NCBI GenBank assembly: GCA_021234155.1
Contig: JAJEKV010000072.1
Span: 5,809,676-5,873,675, forward strand
Length of the DNA stretch: 64,000 nt
Direction: 5' to 3'
Origin: Isoetes taiwanensis
Lineage: Eukaryota > Streptophyta > Lycopodiopsida > Isoetales > Isoetaceae
The notes beneath the pieces are model-generated. The model searched no databases. It worked only from the letters and a program-made list of their open reading frames with translations, and had not been told where the DNA came from. Shown piece by piece: positions 22,595 to 33,662 of this stretch. Numbering within the stretch: the first letter of the stretch is position 1; every line of letters begins with the position of its first letter. The position numbers were made by a program, and so were the translations under genes.

Positions 22595-22610
22595 TACAAC
22601 CATTGCAATT
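22595..22610. repeat. Target-site duplication, left copy
   Basis: TACAACCATTGCAATT, identical to 24943-24958, directly abuts the poly-T of the LINE at 22611. Confidence 0.95.
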
Positions 22611-24942
22611 TTTTTTTTTTTGAAGAACTGTGTCATCAATATATTAAAAGAATGGTAATGTTACAAAGCAAGTGAGGAGGAAGGAGAACTGCCCCAAAGA
22701 GACAGTGATACCTCGACACTCCACAACAAACTCACAGAAAAATTGCAACTCTACTACTGTACAAACCGCCCATCACCATCTACAACACCCAAGAAATCCC
22801 GCCAAATGGCAAACTTCCGCTTCTACTACTCCCTCGAACACCAAAAGCTTTGAAATAGCTTGTACCCGAAGTCGAGGAATCGAGAGGCCGCAGTCAATCC
22901 CCCGAAAGATCCACAACCGCCGCCGCCCAAATCAGCCACACCAACCAAGCCACGCGACGATGCAGGTTTGTCACGCTAGAGAGCGCCAAGCACCGTGATA
23001 CACATGAAGCAAAGAATCACCGGCTAGTCAATCTCACCCAAACAGAGCCCTAACCCAATCCCAGCAGCCCGCAAGTGAGGGCATAAAACTAGACAATGCT
23101 CCACGCCTCAACGATGAAGGCCACAACAAGGGCGTAGAGGGCTCACACCCGCCTAAACCGACATACAAGGGCATTCACCCCGAGCACAAAGAAGGCACCA
23201 CCGGGCCATGTATAACCCTAACCTTCGGTGGGGAAGTGAGTTCCATGTCCACGCCCAAACCGAAGGCCATCGAGAACCCTAAGCCGCAGAGACCACTTGC
23301 CTGAAGGGGGGCAAGGTGTCATGAATAGCCAAAGACCCGATGAAGAAGACCGCGACAAAGCAAGAAGACACAACATCCGAATGAACCTTCCAAACCCGCA
23401 CCACCACATCATCATCGAGGGACTATAGGTATGTGTAGCGGAATACTCCCCGCCACGTGTTCCCGTGATAGTTTCTACACGCCTCGTGCAAAAGCGAAAG
23501 CCTCGAAGAACTCCCAATGGCGGCTAGCGACCACCCCAATACCAATCCTCCACAGGAGCACGAACTCGGCCCAACGGGCTCGTCCCCAGCATGCATAGTG
23601 GCAGCCCAAGGGAAAGTGCGCAGAGGGTAGAGGAACCCACAAGAAAGGAGAAGAGTGGTGATAAACCGAGGCATAATCTAGCTGGAAGAGCACACGCATT
23701 ACGATCCCAAGCCCGCAACACTCCCTGCTGTGAGAAAAGGGGATGCATGTGGGAAAGGCCGAGACCATACAACAAAGGCTGTGGCAACTCCACATGCACG
23801 ACGCTTCCCAAACGCCACACAATGGCTAAGAGATCGCAACAACAAATGGCCAAGCACCAGGGGAGAAGATGCTCCATCCTGCAGAATGCTCCAAACAAAC
23901 TTGGAGACCAACACCTTATTATGCAGCGCCAAATCCAGAATAGCCAAGCCCCCATCCTCCCGGGGGCGGAGACACTTCCACCAAGCCACTTAACAACCGC
24001 CCCTTCATCATCCCCGCCCCACACAAAATTTTGAACAATCTTATCCAAAGCCTATATCTTACCCTCAGGAGCTAGCATCGCAGATGCTGTATACACATGA
24101 GTGCTACAAAGTTCTGACTTGGCAATAGTGATCCTACCTGCCACGGACAACTTGCTACCCTTCCACCAATTGAGGTGTTTCTGCAACCCCTGCAAAATCT
24201 CATCCCACACCCTCCCCATGGAAACGTCCCCTCCAAAGGGAATACCCAACAGCTTAGTACACACATTACCTGGAAGCACCTTCCAAGGGAATAGAGCCAA
24301 ACAAGGGGGAGGCAGACTTAGCTGGGCCCATAATGCGGAGCACTTACCCCAATTCAGAAGAATGCCTGAGGCCAAGGAGAAAGTATCCAACAAACCCTTC
24401 ACATTCCGCAAATTCCTCTCTTCTGCCACCAAGAAGAGGAAAGTGTCATCGACAAACCGGTTAATAATCTGGCGGCTACCATCCCGCATCCAAGCCCATC
24501 CACCACTCCCTCCTCCACCGCAGACCAAAAACAATCGAGACAATTGTTCTCCGCCATAATCAGAACAAAAACGGTGCCAAAGGGCACCCCCGACGCACCC
24601 TCCCCGCCTAAGGAGAAAAAGGCGAGGGTTCACCATGGCACACCACCAGAGTCTGCGGCCTATCTATGCACTTCATGATCGTTCTCAGAAGCGTGGACCA
24701 CGACTCAACGCCAACATCATGGCGACAAAGAACTCCCAACGAACACTATCGTAAGCTTTGGCAAAGTCAAGCTTAAGATAGGCAATGCCTTGACCTGTTC
24801 TTCTGGCCCAATAAAGGCCCTCATAAGCTGCGGCAACATTAGTCAAAATGTTCCTCCCAGGGACAAACCCAGACTGCACCTTACTAATGGAAGAAGTCAA
24901 CACCAGAGGACAACAAGGAGATAGGCCTCCAATCATTAATTG
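22611..24942 (-). mobile_element. 5'-truncated L1-type LINE (2.33 kb)
   Basis: The tail is a poly-T at 22611-22620 (poly-A on the minus strand), and the element is framed by a perfect 16-bp duplication. Minus-strand ORF2 begins abruptly just after the point where the related element at about 37970 reads NDWRPISL. It then gives QSGFVPGRNILTN, LKLDFAKAYDSVRWEF, FVDDTFLFL (the YVDD-type motif), KLLGIPFGGDVSMGR and QNFVWGGDDEGAVVKW. The coding stretch stays largely in one frame (24951 to 23524), with stops at 24685 and 24052 and some local frameshifts, so it is relatively young but dead. The 5' truncation is the usual outcome of target-primed reverse transcription. Plus-strand frames here are antisense shadows. 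Confidence 0.93.
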
Positions 24943-24958
24943 TACAACCATTGCAATT
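24943..24958. repeat. Target-site duplication, right copy
   Basis: TACAACCATTGCAATT, identical to 22595-22610. Confidence 0.95.
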
Positions 24959-25798
24959 CAATACAAGACATCCCAACTAACATAATAATAACTTAGCAAC
25001 CATGGCAATATAGACAACAACTAATATTCCTCTGGGTTTGAGCATGGTCAACTCAGCTGATCAGACCAGTGACATAGAGACGGGGTAAACCACATGTATA
25101 CACACCCATCCACGTTGCGTCTAGCATTGGAGGACCACTTAACTGTGCAAGACATTGTATCCTAAGGTATCAACGCTCGATGTTCCAAATAAACCATTCA
25201 CATATCACTGTGCAATAACCGCGAGTCTAAACCATCGCACCTAGACTCCGGCCCCAGAGGATTATATCACAGAGCATTCCAATACTATTATAGCACTTTG
25301 CATAAAAATATACCGTAGCATATTCCAACAAGGGATTCTCAATGTCAACCAAATTGTGTACCAAACCATAATGACATATTATTGGGTAACCAACCACACC
25401 ATAATACATCCCAAAAACATGCTTTTAATAATAATCCATGCATGCATAATTGTACTTTACTAAGCCAACCAAATCAGAGATATGATAAATCATAATTCCT
25501 TTAATTAATGCAAACATTAACAGCAAGCTACATTGACAATAGTAAGTATGATCCCATGCTCTTAGAACGATTAAATCACCGACATGATATATTTTTAAGG
25601 ACCAATAATTTAAGACAATTTAATAACATCATCCAACCACAATACAATTATATGTGTTAAACTCATCAATTTCTCAAGAATCTATCTTTGATTACTTAAT
25701 TCAATTCAGATCATGCCTCAATCCATTAAATCTATAAACCATCATCAAAGCTCATTAAGCTTTCCCAAAGTTACGTCAACCAAAACATAGACATCACA

Positions 25799-26809
25799 AG
25801 AATCCCAGGTGTAAGACTTGACCCCCACCTGAAAGCATTGCATGCGTGTATTCCTAGCGCATAATCGTTTATTTCACCATTGAAAATGCACTCTTATATA
25901 ATGGAAATGTTACATCTTCATATTGGTGCCAAGTTGCTAGGTCCGTTACACCAAGTGAAAAATGCATTTGTAAGATTCATATTGATCTATTTGCAATTCT
26001 TCCCCTCCCTCAAATCTAGATATTATGCTCGAATGTCAGTTTGATTGAACACCCATTTTCAGTACCTCATGGGTATTGCTCAGAATAGCAACCCTAACCT
26101 ATATACTGACCAAATCATCAGGAATCTGGGGCATTTATAAACATTTTCCACATTGTAATATCTATTATTATTGATGGTAGAGACATTGACTATTGTGGCA
26201 ATTGACATTAAATTGGAAGGGCCAATATTTTTTTGGTACCTATTTTTAATACACTATAATATTTTGGTCTTTATTTCTTTCCCATGTGATAAGGGTAAAA
26301 GGAGCATGTTCTCGTCCGTCTCTCTCTCATATTTATTTTTATATAAAAACATCAAATCTCCTCCATGGCATCCAATTGGTCTCTTATTATCTCCTTGCTC
26401 CCATTATCAAATGACATCAAGCAATTGTTTGGTCAAGAAACTCTTTCTTGGTGGACTTAAAAATTGACAAATGACAAAGTGGGGATGTACATGGCGTCAT
26501 TCTTTGTTTTCCCTTTTCTTTATAAAACTTTCTTTATAAAACTATAATCTTAGGATGCCCCTTTGAGTAGACCAAAATAGCATTCATAAATTCAAGATGA
26601 ATTTGATGTGTCAAGGTCTCAAGCCTAAAATCTATAGTCTCTTATAGCATCCCTGATATATGATGTGGCATATATCAATCCCCACCCCATGATGGTATGC
26701 AAAAGGATCATGCATAAGTAAATTGAAAAACGTGGTGACTCATATTTAATCAATTAAACAATCAAATGGTTATATAGAATACAAAGATACATGATTTGAG
26801 TGATCTGTT
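25799..26809. other. A+T-rich spacer downstream of the small membrane-protein gene
   Basis: A plus-strand frame at 26171-26467 has no recognisable feature. The last few hundred bases probably include the 3' untranslated region of the minus-strand gene ending at 26810. No poly(A) site can be fixed by eye. Confidence 0.4.
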
Positions 26810-27190
26810 CTACTCAGATTCTTCTAAGGATGCCTCGACACGGAGAAGAATAAATCCGACGGCGATGCCGAGTAGAGTCATGCCACTCATAATTGGGATA
26901 ACTCTAAGTATTTCAGATGCAACATTGCAGGTAGATGTCAAGGCACCTCCCTTTGCAGAAGCCCTGCAAAGACCTTGCTGCAGCTGAGCAAATTGCTGCT
27001 CTATGCTCTGTGCACAGCTCATGTTCATAATCTTATTTTGTGCCTTGAGACCACCATATAAATTCATACCTGGAATGTTTGCAACTCTTCCCCTTTTTGC
27101 ACTTCCATTTTGCTTTGCCTCAACAGAACATGGTGCAGAAAGGGCCATTGTCAGCGCTGTTGCACTTGTAGCTGCTGCCATTGCTGCCAT
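26810..27190 (-). CDS. Small probable chloroplast membrane protein (126 aa)
   Basis: I do not recognise the family with certainty. The protein starts MAAMAAATSA, and its first 45 residues are rich in Ala, Ser, Thr and basic residues with almost no acidic ones, like a plastid transit peptide. A Gln-rich segment (QSIEQQFAQLQQG) follows, then KGGALTSTCN. One hydrophobic span near residues 96-118 (PIMSGMTLLGIAVGFILL) ends in RVEASLEESE, an acidic tail, as in one-helix thylakoid proteins. The upstream frame lacks an ATG, so the start at 27190 is preferred. Nine bases before it lies a good acceptor (TTTCAG|CTC). A donor CACAG|GTACGT at 27485 would define a 285-bp 5'UTR intron (27200-27484). G-box and I-box elements upstream fit a light-regulated nuclear gene. 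Gene status is fairly sure; the function is not. Confidence 0.65.
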   Translation of the reverse strand: MAAMAAATSATALTMALSAPCSVEAKQNGSAKRGRVANIPGMNLYGGLKAQNKIMNMSCAQSIEQQFAQLQQGLCRASAKGGALTSTCNVASEILRVIPIMSGMTLLGIAVGFILLRVEASLEESE

Positions 27191-27235
27191 AGCCAAGAGC
27201 TGAAAGAATATTCATGATTTAGAAACAGTGCCATT

Positions 27236-27385
27236 GCTTCCATGGCCAAGAGCTGAAAGAATATCTATAACAAAGATCAAGCCAAGAGTAATTCATTACT
27301 GCCATAGCCAAAACTAAATAGAAAATTGTGATTTTAAACAGAGGTCTCAGGAAAAGAGTTTTTGATTGCTGCCATAGCCAAAAAG
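27236..27385 (-). repeat. Repeated splice-acceptor/start segment inside the 5' intron
   Basis: The exon-start segment (minus strand TTTCAGCTCTTGGCTATGG, 27185-27205) is echoed at 27236-27265 (CTCTTGGCCATGGAAGC). Shorter versions (TTGGCTATGGCAG) lie near 27299-27311 and 27370-27383. The first echo keeps the acceptor and an ATG. Confidence 0.6.
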
Positions 27386-27484
27386 CTTTGTCAAATGTAG
27401 TAAACCCTATTTGATTGACCAAAAGACGACCATTGTGAAGCAATAAATTTAATAGAATGAAGGGAATAAGTAACCGAAACGTAC

Positions 27485-27580
27485 CTGTGAAGCAATAGAA
27501 TGCCGGATCGAGGATCGAAGCAAGAATAAGGAAGCAAATAATTGGGCCTCATCTAAGAAGTGTGCTCTGGATAAGGAAAT
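27485..27580 (-). other. Probable 5' untranslated exon of the 26810-27190 gene
   Basis: Defined by the donor CACAG|GTACGT at 27485/27484. The upstream limit is unknown. Confidence 0.4.
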
Positions 27581-27659
27581 CCGGTGTATGGTCCATACAA
27601 TAGCATTGGCCACTATTTTAACCACGTGGCAATAAAAAGTGCCATTTTTTTTTTATAGG
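27570..27659 (-). promoter_or_regulatory. Candidate light-regulated promoter (G-box, CCAAT, I-box)
   Basis: A palindromic CCACGTGG G-box lies at 27622-27629. CCAAT (minus strand) lies at 27605-27609, and an I-box GATAAG (plus strand) at 27570-27575. CTATAAAAA on the minus strand at about 27650-27658 is the nearest TATA-like site. The combination is typical of photosynthesis-related promoters; single motifs occur by chance. Confidence 0.45.
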
Positions 27660-30377
27660 CCTATTTAAAGTTTTCGCATTTGTTTGGCGGCAATACTTTT
27701 AGGGTTTCGAATTTTTGGGCAGAGCTGATTTATTCGGGTTTCTTGTCTAGTTTGTGAAGTGGGGTTCGCAGGTAACATAGTTTGTTCCGATATAGCTTCT
27801 TGCAATAAGATGAGGTCTATGCCGGCTTCTTCTAAGACTATTTTCTTTGAAGGCGGCCAGTTTTGGTAAGGATCTTTTTCACTTTTTGATCATCTTTGTC
27901 TTTCTTTGTGTGCCTTTGTTGCCAGAAAGCTTTTGAAGATTCTAAGTTAGAAAAATAAGTCTCAGAAAATGCCCTGTTGTTTCTGAGGCCCTAGTTCGTG
28001 GCATGCAATAGCCTTTGTTTTCTTGGATGAAATGATACAGATCTGAAACGGGAAGCATAGCTGATGGCGTCAGTCTAGAGCGCCGTCTATGGGAAACTCT
28101 CACATCACATGTACAGATACATGTCAGAATCTTCCTTTATCTTGGAGGTCCCATATCGTGTGTATAATGGGAATCGATTTTTCTTATGCAAGAACAAGCT
28201 GTCAATTAGATTTCAAAGCCGTTTAGAACAATGTGATAAATTTTGAGATACGACTTGCTTGAATATCTCCTAAACATTGAAAGCAACTGCGAATGAGAGA
28301 GACTCTGCTTTTCAGCATAGATTACATTTATATGAATTTCAGAGAAATGGTAAGCGCATTGATTCTGGAAACATCCTCCTTAGTTATAGTACAATATTTA
28401 CCATTTTGCTCTATATTATTATTTCCTGCTTAGGTCTTTGACTAATGCCTTTATAAATGCATTTAACCGTTCTTTCTAGAACTTGACCTTGCTTTGAAAT
28501 TGGAAAAAATGATGAATTGTAAGAATGTTTGGTACATTGAATGTTTGGCACATTGAATCTCGTATCTATTCCGGACGGTCACTAACCCTTTTTCCGGCAA
28601 AGTTTCTTCATGTGTTATTCTTTGGGGCATCATATACCTTTTTCCGGCCAAGGAGGCACTCGGGTTTAGGGTTCTGCTTTCTCTTTCATTTTGCTCCTTT
28701 GCTTCTCAGACCTTAAACAGTGAGCTTATGAAATGCATCTCCCTGAGATGATTTTGTGAATAGGTAACGCATTCCTAGAGATGATTTCTGAGGTAGTGGC
28801 AGACGATGGTGGCAGCTTTTTTTCCTTTTTTTAAATAAGCACCAATCTCGTAATATTTCTTCCCATTTCATTACTTCAGTTCGTGTTCTTTTTTTCCTTT
28901 TTGCTTCATCGCTACTAACTCTGTTCTACTCTGTTCCGGGTACAAGCCTTTCCTTATGTCCACAGAGTAAATCGCTTGGTTGCCTTCGTTTTTTGCTTTT
29001 GCACAGATTCTTTTGATCCGTCAAGGTTTTCCAGAAGAAAGGATGGTTAATATAACTTCAGGTAAAAAAAACATTTGTTCCTTAACTTCACGTGATTCTT
29101 TTTGTTCCTTTTAACCCTGTGCTTTTTTTTCAGGTGAATCGTTCTAGTTCTTCTTAATGGTGTGCTCTTTCTTCTGCATGTCCTTTGCCAACAGAGCTCT
29201 CCATTTTTGGCAACAGAGGTCTCCGTTTCGCTGCAAAACAGAAGCAGCCTTTCCAAACAAGCTCTGGAGGTAAGGGTTTCTCCATTTTCAATAACAGAGC
29301 TCTTCATTTTTGCTGCAAAAAGGAGGGGCCTTCGCACGCAAACTCTGGACGTAACGGTTTTGGACATGCAAAATTGGTGCATCCGTGACATGTAAAAATG
29401 ACATTTGATGCTGCTGTGAAGCTTGCAGAAGTTTGGATCTCCGCGTGCAGAGCTTTGTATGCAATCAGAAATCTTTAAATGGTACATATTATCCCAAGAC
29501 CTACTCCTCATTATTAATTCCATTATGCACAGGATTAGCTTACTTTTGCATTTAATCTGCAGCAGTTATTTCTACTACATCTCTACTGCATCTGCATCTG
29601 GCATTTCAATGAGTCCCAAGTACCCACATGCATTTTTATAGGGCTTTTATGCCTGCTGAAGTTATAGCCTTATTTCGATAATGCTGTGAATTAGAACATC
29701 AAATTAGAATGTCAAATGCATTCTGCCATATTTGGGCCATTTACAGTAGGAATTATGTGCCTAGCAATATTTTTAGGACATTGCTTGAGCTTTTTAACAG
29801 ATACTCTTCCTGCAAAAACAAACAGAGCTTGCATTTGCAACTTAGTTCAAAGTTTTTGCTGCCTAAGTGTACGTGGTGAATATCATTCAACGCCATGATG
29901 CCATAAGTAGAACCATTTCTGTACTTTTACCATAAGTAAGAACCATTTCTGTACTTTTGCCATGATTCAATGGCCAATCTTGGTGCCCATGCCTGAGCGA
30001 CCGTAAAGTACGACTATCTTCATCTGAACGCCACACATTAGTTTTCAAAATATTCACTGACATATATTTTCTAACCTGCATTGGTTTAGCATATTAAAAA
30101 GGGCTCTCAATCCCCAAGTGCTCTTTTGCAGCTAGCCACATTCCACTTATAGTCATTAGAGACCAAAATACCAAGGCACTACAATTCTTCTTCTTCTCTA
30201 TGAAAGGAATGCTTTGCTCTAGTGCCTATAACCAGTTATATTTGATTTCCCAACATTTCTCTTCTCCCTTCTTTGCTTCTTCTTATTCTTCTATGGTATG
30301 GATAATGCACCCATAAACTCAATAATTGATGCAGAACCAATATGCTATTGTTTGTACCTGCCTAAGGCGATATACAG
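27660..30377 (+). other. 2.7 kb without a supported coding region; local duplications
   Basis: May contain introns of the gene whose exon lies at 30378. A short frame reading MPASSKTIFFEGGQF at about 27820-27864 ends at a possible donor (TTTTG|GTAAGG), but it has no independent support. Imperfect duplications: AACAGAGCTCT-CATTTTTG with GCTGCAAAA at 29197-29280 versus 29302-29362, and a 31-bp pair CCATAAGTA-GAACCATTTCTGTACTTTT at 29900-29960. Confidence 0.4.
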
Positions 30378-30506
30378 GCATTTCCAGCAGGTTCTGGTCC
30401 TTCTGATCGGACTACTTACATGTTCTCTTACACGGATGCAACTCCTGGGCGTCCATCTCTTGAACACATGCTGGAAGATTATTGGGACTTGATGCCTAAA
30501 TATCAG
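30378..30506 (+). CDS. Internal exon resembling CruP (lycopene-cyclase-like flavoprotein)
   Basis: An exon of exactly 43 codons lies between an acceptor (ATATACAG|GCA) and a donor (CAG|GTGAAG), phase 0 at both ends. It reads AFPAGSGPSDRTTYMFSY, TDATPGRPSLEH and MLEDYWDLMPKYQ. This recalls the AFPAGSGP-DRTTYMFTY...LLEEYWDLMPKYQ block of plant/cyanobacterial CruP-type FAD proteins, relatives of CruA lycopene cyclases that act in plastids on carotenoids. No neighbouring exon is seen: neither the FAD-binding N-terminus nor the FPTYRDSPLP block is visible within several kilobases, and a LINE fragment lies directly downstream. It is either part of a gene with very large introns or an isolated leftover exon. 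The identification is from memory of the family and not certain. Confidence 0.55.
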
Positions 30507-30559
30507 GTGAAGTCTAAGACATTGCATGTAGCAAAAGTTTGCTCACATGTCTTCACAAA

Positions 30560-30850
30560 TCAGCCCTAGTTCCATTGTACCTATCTAACGATCTCTTTAG
30601 TTCATCTATGAAGAGAACAAATAATATGGGTGGGGAGCTCCTGCTTCACCCCAATGGTGCGCTCTACCTGTAGCAGATCTTGGCAAGGGATGACTCAAAT
30701 GAGAACCTGTTTGTAGAGAAATCTGCATAATGGGACATTTAACACGTATGTCTTGCCAAATGACCTATGTACTATGTCAAAGGATCTAGGAAAGTCAATG
30801 TACACAAATCTGTTGTTGCTATAGGTTCTTTAGCTCCTTCCACAGGTACT
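30560..30850 (-). mobile_element. LINE reverse-transcriptase fragment
   Basis: Minus-strand reading gives NNRFVYIDFPRSFDIVHR (about 30762-30815), a decayed FVDF-KAFDTV motif A. It continues to IGVKQE and a shifted LF-DELKEIVR-like segment near 30590-30660. Frames are broken. It lies just after the CruP-like exon, in its putative next intron. Confidence 0.6.
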
Positions 30851-31974
30851 CTCAAAATTATCAAATGACGTAATAACGTGCCCTAAAACTTGCTTATCCA
30901 TTTGCTTAGGCAGACCTCTGTTTGTCGATTTGCCCATGCATCCTTCGATCTGCCTTCGATTTTGCCCATGCATCCTTGATTTAAATAAGCAATGGAGACA
31001 TAAATTAAGATATAAATATATATGTACATGTTCAAAACTCAAAAATTAAAAAGGGTCTTTCTAAATGTCATCATCTCTTCTGATGCTTCAACTTCGTACC
31101 TAAAACAAGAAAAAACAAATAGAACAAGAAAAAAATTGAACCTTACTTAGTGATATAATAGTTTAAATTTCCTTTTGAAATTGATCAATGGGTGGGAGAT
31201 TAGAAGGATGTTTCCTAATCTAGAAAATAGAAGGATTAACCAAGCTGCCTCATACAAACAAGAAAAAGAATCTAGTACAAACCTTTCATTAATATAGAAA
31301 GAGAGAGATCCATCTCTAATAATATGAAAAACTTTACGGGTTATTAATTCTAAGCTCCCACTACGCTCTTTTTACCATTACTGCTTCCTTCACGCCTGTC
31401 CAACAAGTAGTTCATGCTCCCAATGCAATTCTGCAAAAACAGGAGGCCCCTTGACAGATGGTGTTGTCCAAATGCAAACAAGATCTAGAAATATTGCCAA
31501 AAAAGTTGAAGGCACTAGAAATAACCACGCACTAAAAAATCCAGAGGGTACCTCTCAATCTACTTCTGTACTGTCTACTTGCATAATAGAGGTGATTTCA
31601 TGTGAAAAAGATGCTACAATAGATATGATTGACAGTAAAAGAGACACACCCAAAAATGAACAGTGATCTATAAGGACAACAATAAATGGGCAGACTCAAA
31701 AGTCTTCAAAAATATGGAGATGCTAGAAAATCCTTTTTCTTTGATAGGGAAAGAGAACAAGATAGATGTCAATGTAGGAAAAAGGGTTCATTCTTCGAAG
31801 ACTCCAAACAACAACCAAAACATCATCTCAAGGCCAAGTGAAGTGGCTTTCTTATTGAGCGTTCCAAAAAAAAAAAAAGGGGTACAATAGTAGAGTAGTA
31901 ACAATGAATGGTCAAAACATATCTAAAGCCAAATATATTTTAAAAACCCGGAACTAGACAATCACCAAAGGTCT
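30851..31974. other. Spacer with low-complexity hydrophilic frames
   Basis: Plus-strand frames 31451-31666 and 31663-31890 encode hydrophilic Asn/Lys/Thr-rich peptides (for example VVQMQTRSRNIAKKVEGT) without recognisable domains. They may be decayed retroelement ORF1 sequence. Nothing else is supported. Confidence 0.35.
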
Positions 31975-32080
31975 TATAAAAAAAAAGTTAAAGCCATACA
32001 AACTCTGAATTCCGAAATCTTGTCAACTGGGCTAAAAATCCCGCCCTTTCGAGTTTTCGGGGAAAACCATGAAGATAAAA
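31975..32080 (-). mobile_element. Fragment of the TATTC-tailed LINE 3'UTR, inverted
   Basis: The reverse complement of 32030-32077 (GGTTTTCCCCGAAAACTC, then AAAGGGCGGGATTTTTAGCC) matches 33522-33558 of the plus-strand LINE. It therefore lies head-to-head with that element. Confidence 0.55.
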
Positions 32081-32205
32081 AAGGGACTAAGACATAACCG
32101 ATGAAGATAAAATTTGAGCAAGCAGTCATATGTTGAACGATCTCTATGTGCAGACTCCAAACGTCGAGCATCAATGCCAACATGTGGGTCAAAGCATGGA
32201 AGTGA

Positions 32206-33662
32206 GGGACACTTTTTGTGTCAGCGACAATTAGTGGGTGCTTTCTGGGGCTATTTTCTTTTCACACGATTCGGCAACTCATATATGCTGACGATGTCAA
32301 CCTCTTGGCCTATACTCCAGAGGACATGCAACGTCGCCTGGATGCTCTTGACACTTTTTGCCGATTCACTGGCATGCGAGTTAACTTGGCCAAAACTAGG
32401 GTGCTGCTAGTTTCGTCATCCCGTCAGCCAAGGCTTCCCTCATTCAGTTATAAGGGACAAGATGCAGAGGTGGCTCCGACCTACAAGTACTTGAGGATCG
32501 AGTTCTCTACTACCACCCACTGGGATGCTGCCATCAGGTTGCAGGTCACATCGAGTTGAAAAGCACTATATACCATGCAGAACAACAGCCACAAGACAAA
32601 GTTGTATGCTTGGGGCCACCAGTCACACTTGTTTAGGGCCTTGGTCGAGCCAGTCCTCCTGTATGGGGCAGAAGTGTGGGGTCCGGTGATATCCCTCACC
32701 ACCTGGAATGATCTCGAGCAGGTGCAGAAAGTCTTCTTGGCACGAGCCCTTGGGGTAAAGTCCACAGTTCCATACCAGATCCTACTCCAGGAGACATGCT
32801 TTTTACCCCTTCAATGGGCTGCATTGGAACGCCATATTATTTACTTCCAGAAGGTGGTCGCTATGGGTGATAATACGTTTGCCCAACCTTGCTTTAGCCA
32901 TAGCAATGGGTCCCCAACGCCTCAAAGCCTGCTGGAAGAACAAGCAAGCTCAGTGGTTCTCACATTGGGGTGTACAGGCAACCAGATGCGTACAGGTACG
33001 GACACAGAAGGATCACAATGCACTAGATGCTAATTTCCTTCGCAAGCTCTGGGATGCAGATGCGATGATGCATGTTAAGCTGACACACTATCAGCAGCAA
33101 GTCAATCCTAGACTCACGAGAGACCCACACCAGTACTTGTGCACCCATTTGCCCATGAAGAAGCGCAGACTTATAGCATCCATTCGCACGGGTGCACATC
33201 GTCTCCACATTGAGATAGGGCGTTGGACTCGGGAAGCACGAGAGGAGAGGCTTTGTCAATGGTGCCACAAGGGCGCCATTGAAGGTGAACGTCATGCCCT
33301 CCAGATCTGCCCAACGTTTGCCCATATCCAAGCGTGGTATGTTCGGTTATTAGTGACTGGCCAGCCGTTGCATGAGTTATTGAATATGGCGTCCGTGGGA
33401 TTGTTGGGGTCATACCTCCGGGAGGTTATGGATGCACGGACTCAGTTGTGTCCCCTGGGACAGTATTGAATTGTCCTATATAATTGTACAGTGTATCAGC
33501 ATACTTATTATTGCTAAGGTTTTTCCCTCGAAAACCCTTCGGGGCAGGGTTTTTTATCCTGATAGTAATACGCTTGCTGCTCTCTTTTTGTTTGGGTCCC
33601 ATAGGCCAATTGGTCTCCGTGGACGATAAAAAATCTATTCTATTCTATTCTATTCTATTCTT
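32206..33662 (+). mobile_element. TATTC-tailed LINE (RTE/Jockey-like), C-terminal half
   Basis: The open frame starts inside the reverse transcriptase: RQLIYADDVNLLAY (YADD catalytic motif) at about 32270-32315, then FTGMRVNLAKTRVLL, YKYLRIEF, LVEPVLLYGAEVWGP and TWNDLEQVQKVFLARALGV. After one frameshift near 32860 it continues to 33469 with a C-terminal Cys/His region, CQWCHKGAIEGERHALQICP, typical of LINE ORF2 ends. There is one in-frame stop at 32557. The 3' end carries GGCCAATTGGTCTCCGTGG and then a TATTC repeat (33628-33661) instead of poly-A. Most of the enzyme upstream is missing. Same family as 19425-21330, but better preserved. Confidence 0.85.

Larger units (their letters stand above)
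22062..25798 (-). mobile_element. Long terminal repeat (5' LTR of a minus-strand element) split by a LINE
   Basis: The LTR is bounded by TGTGATG at 22062 and CATCACA ending at 25798, a perfect 7-bp terminal inverted repeat of TG...CA type. It sits next to the tRNA-Met primer-binding site. Removing the nested LINE (22611-24942) and one copy of its duplication leaves about 1.39 kb, a normal LTR length. No second LTR is seen in the window, so the element is truncated or extends as unrecognised sequence to the left. The right edge rests on the terminal repeat alone. Confidence 0.6.

Noticed and set aside
23591-24559. Plus-strand frames of up to 152 codons
   Set aside because: Antisense to the well-supported LINE ORF2 on the minus strand.
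29047-29523. 158-codon minus-strand frame
   Set aside because: Low-complexity basic peptide spanning a non-coding duplication; no start context or domain.
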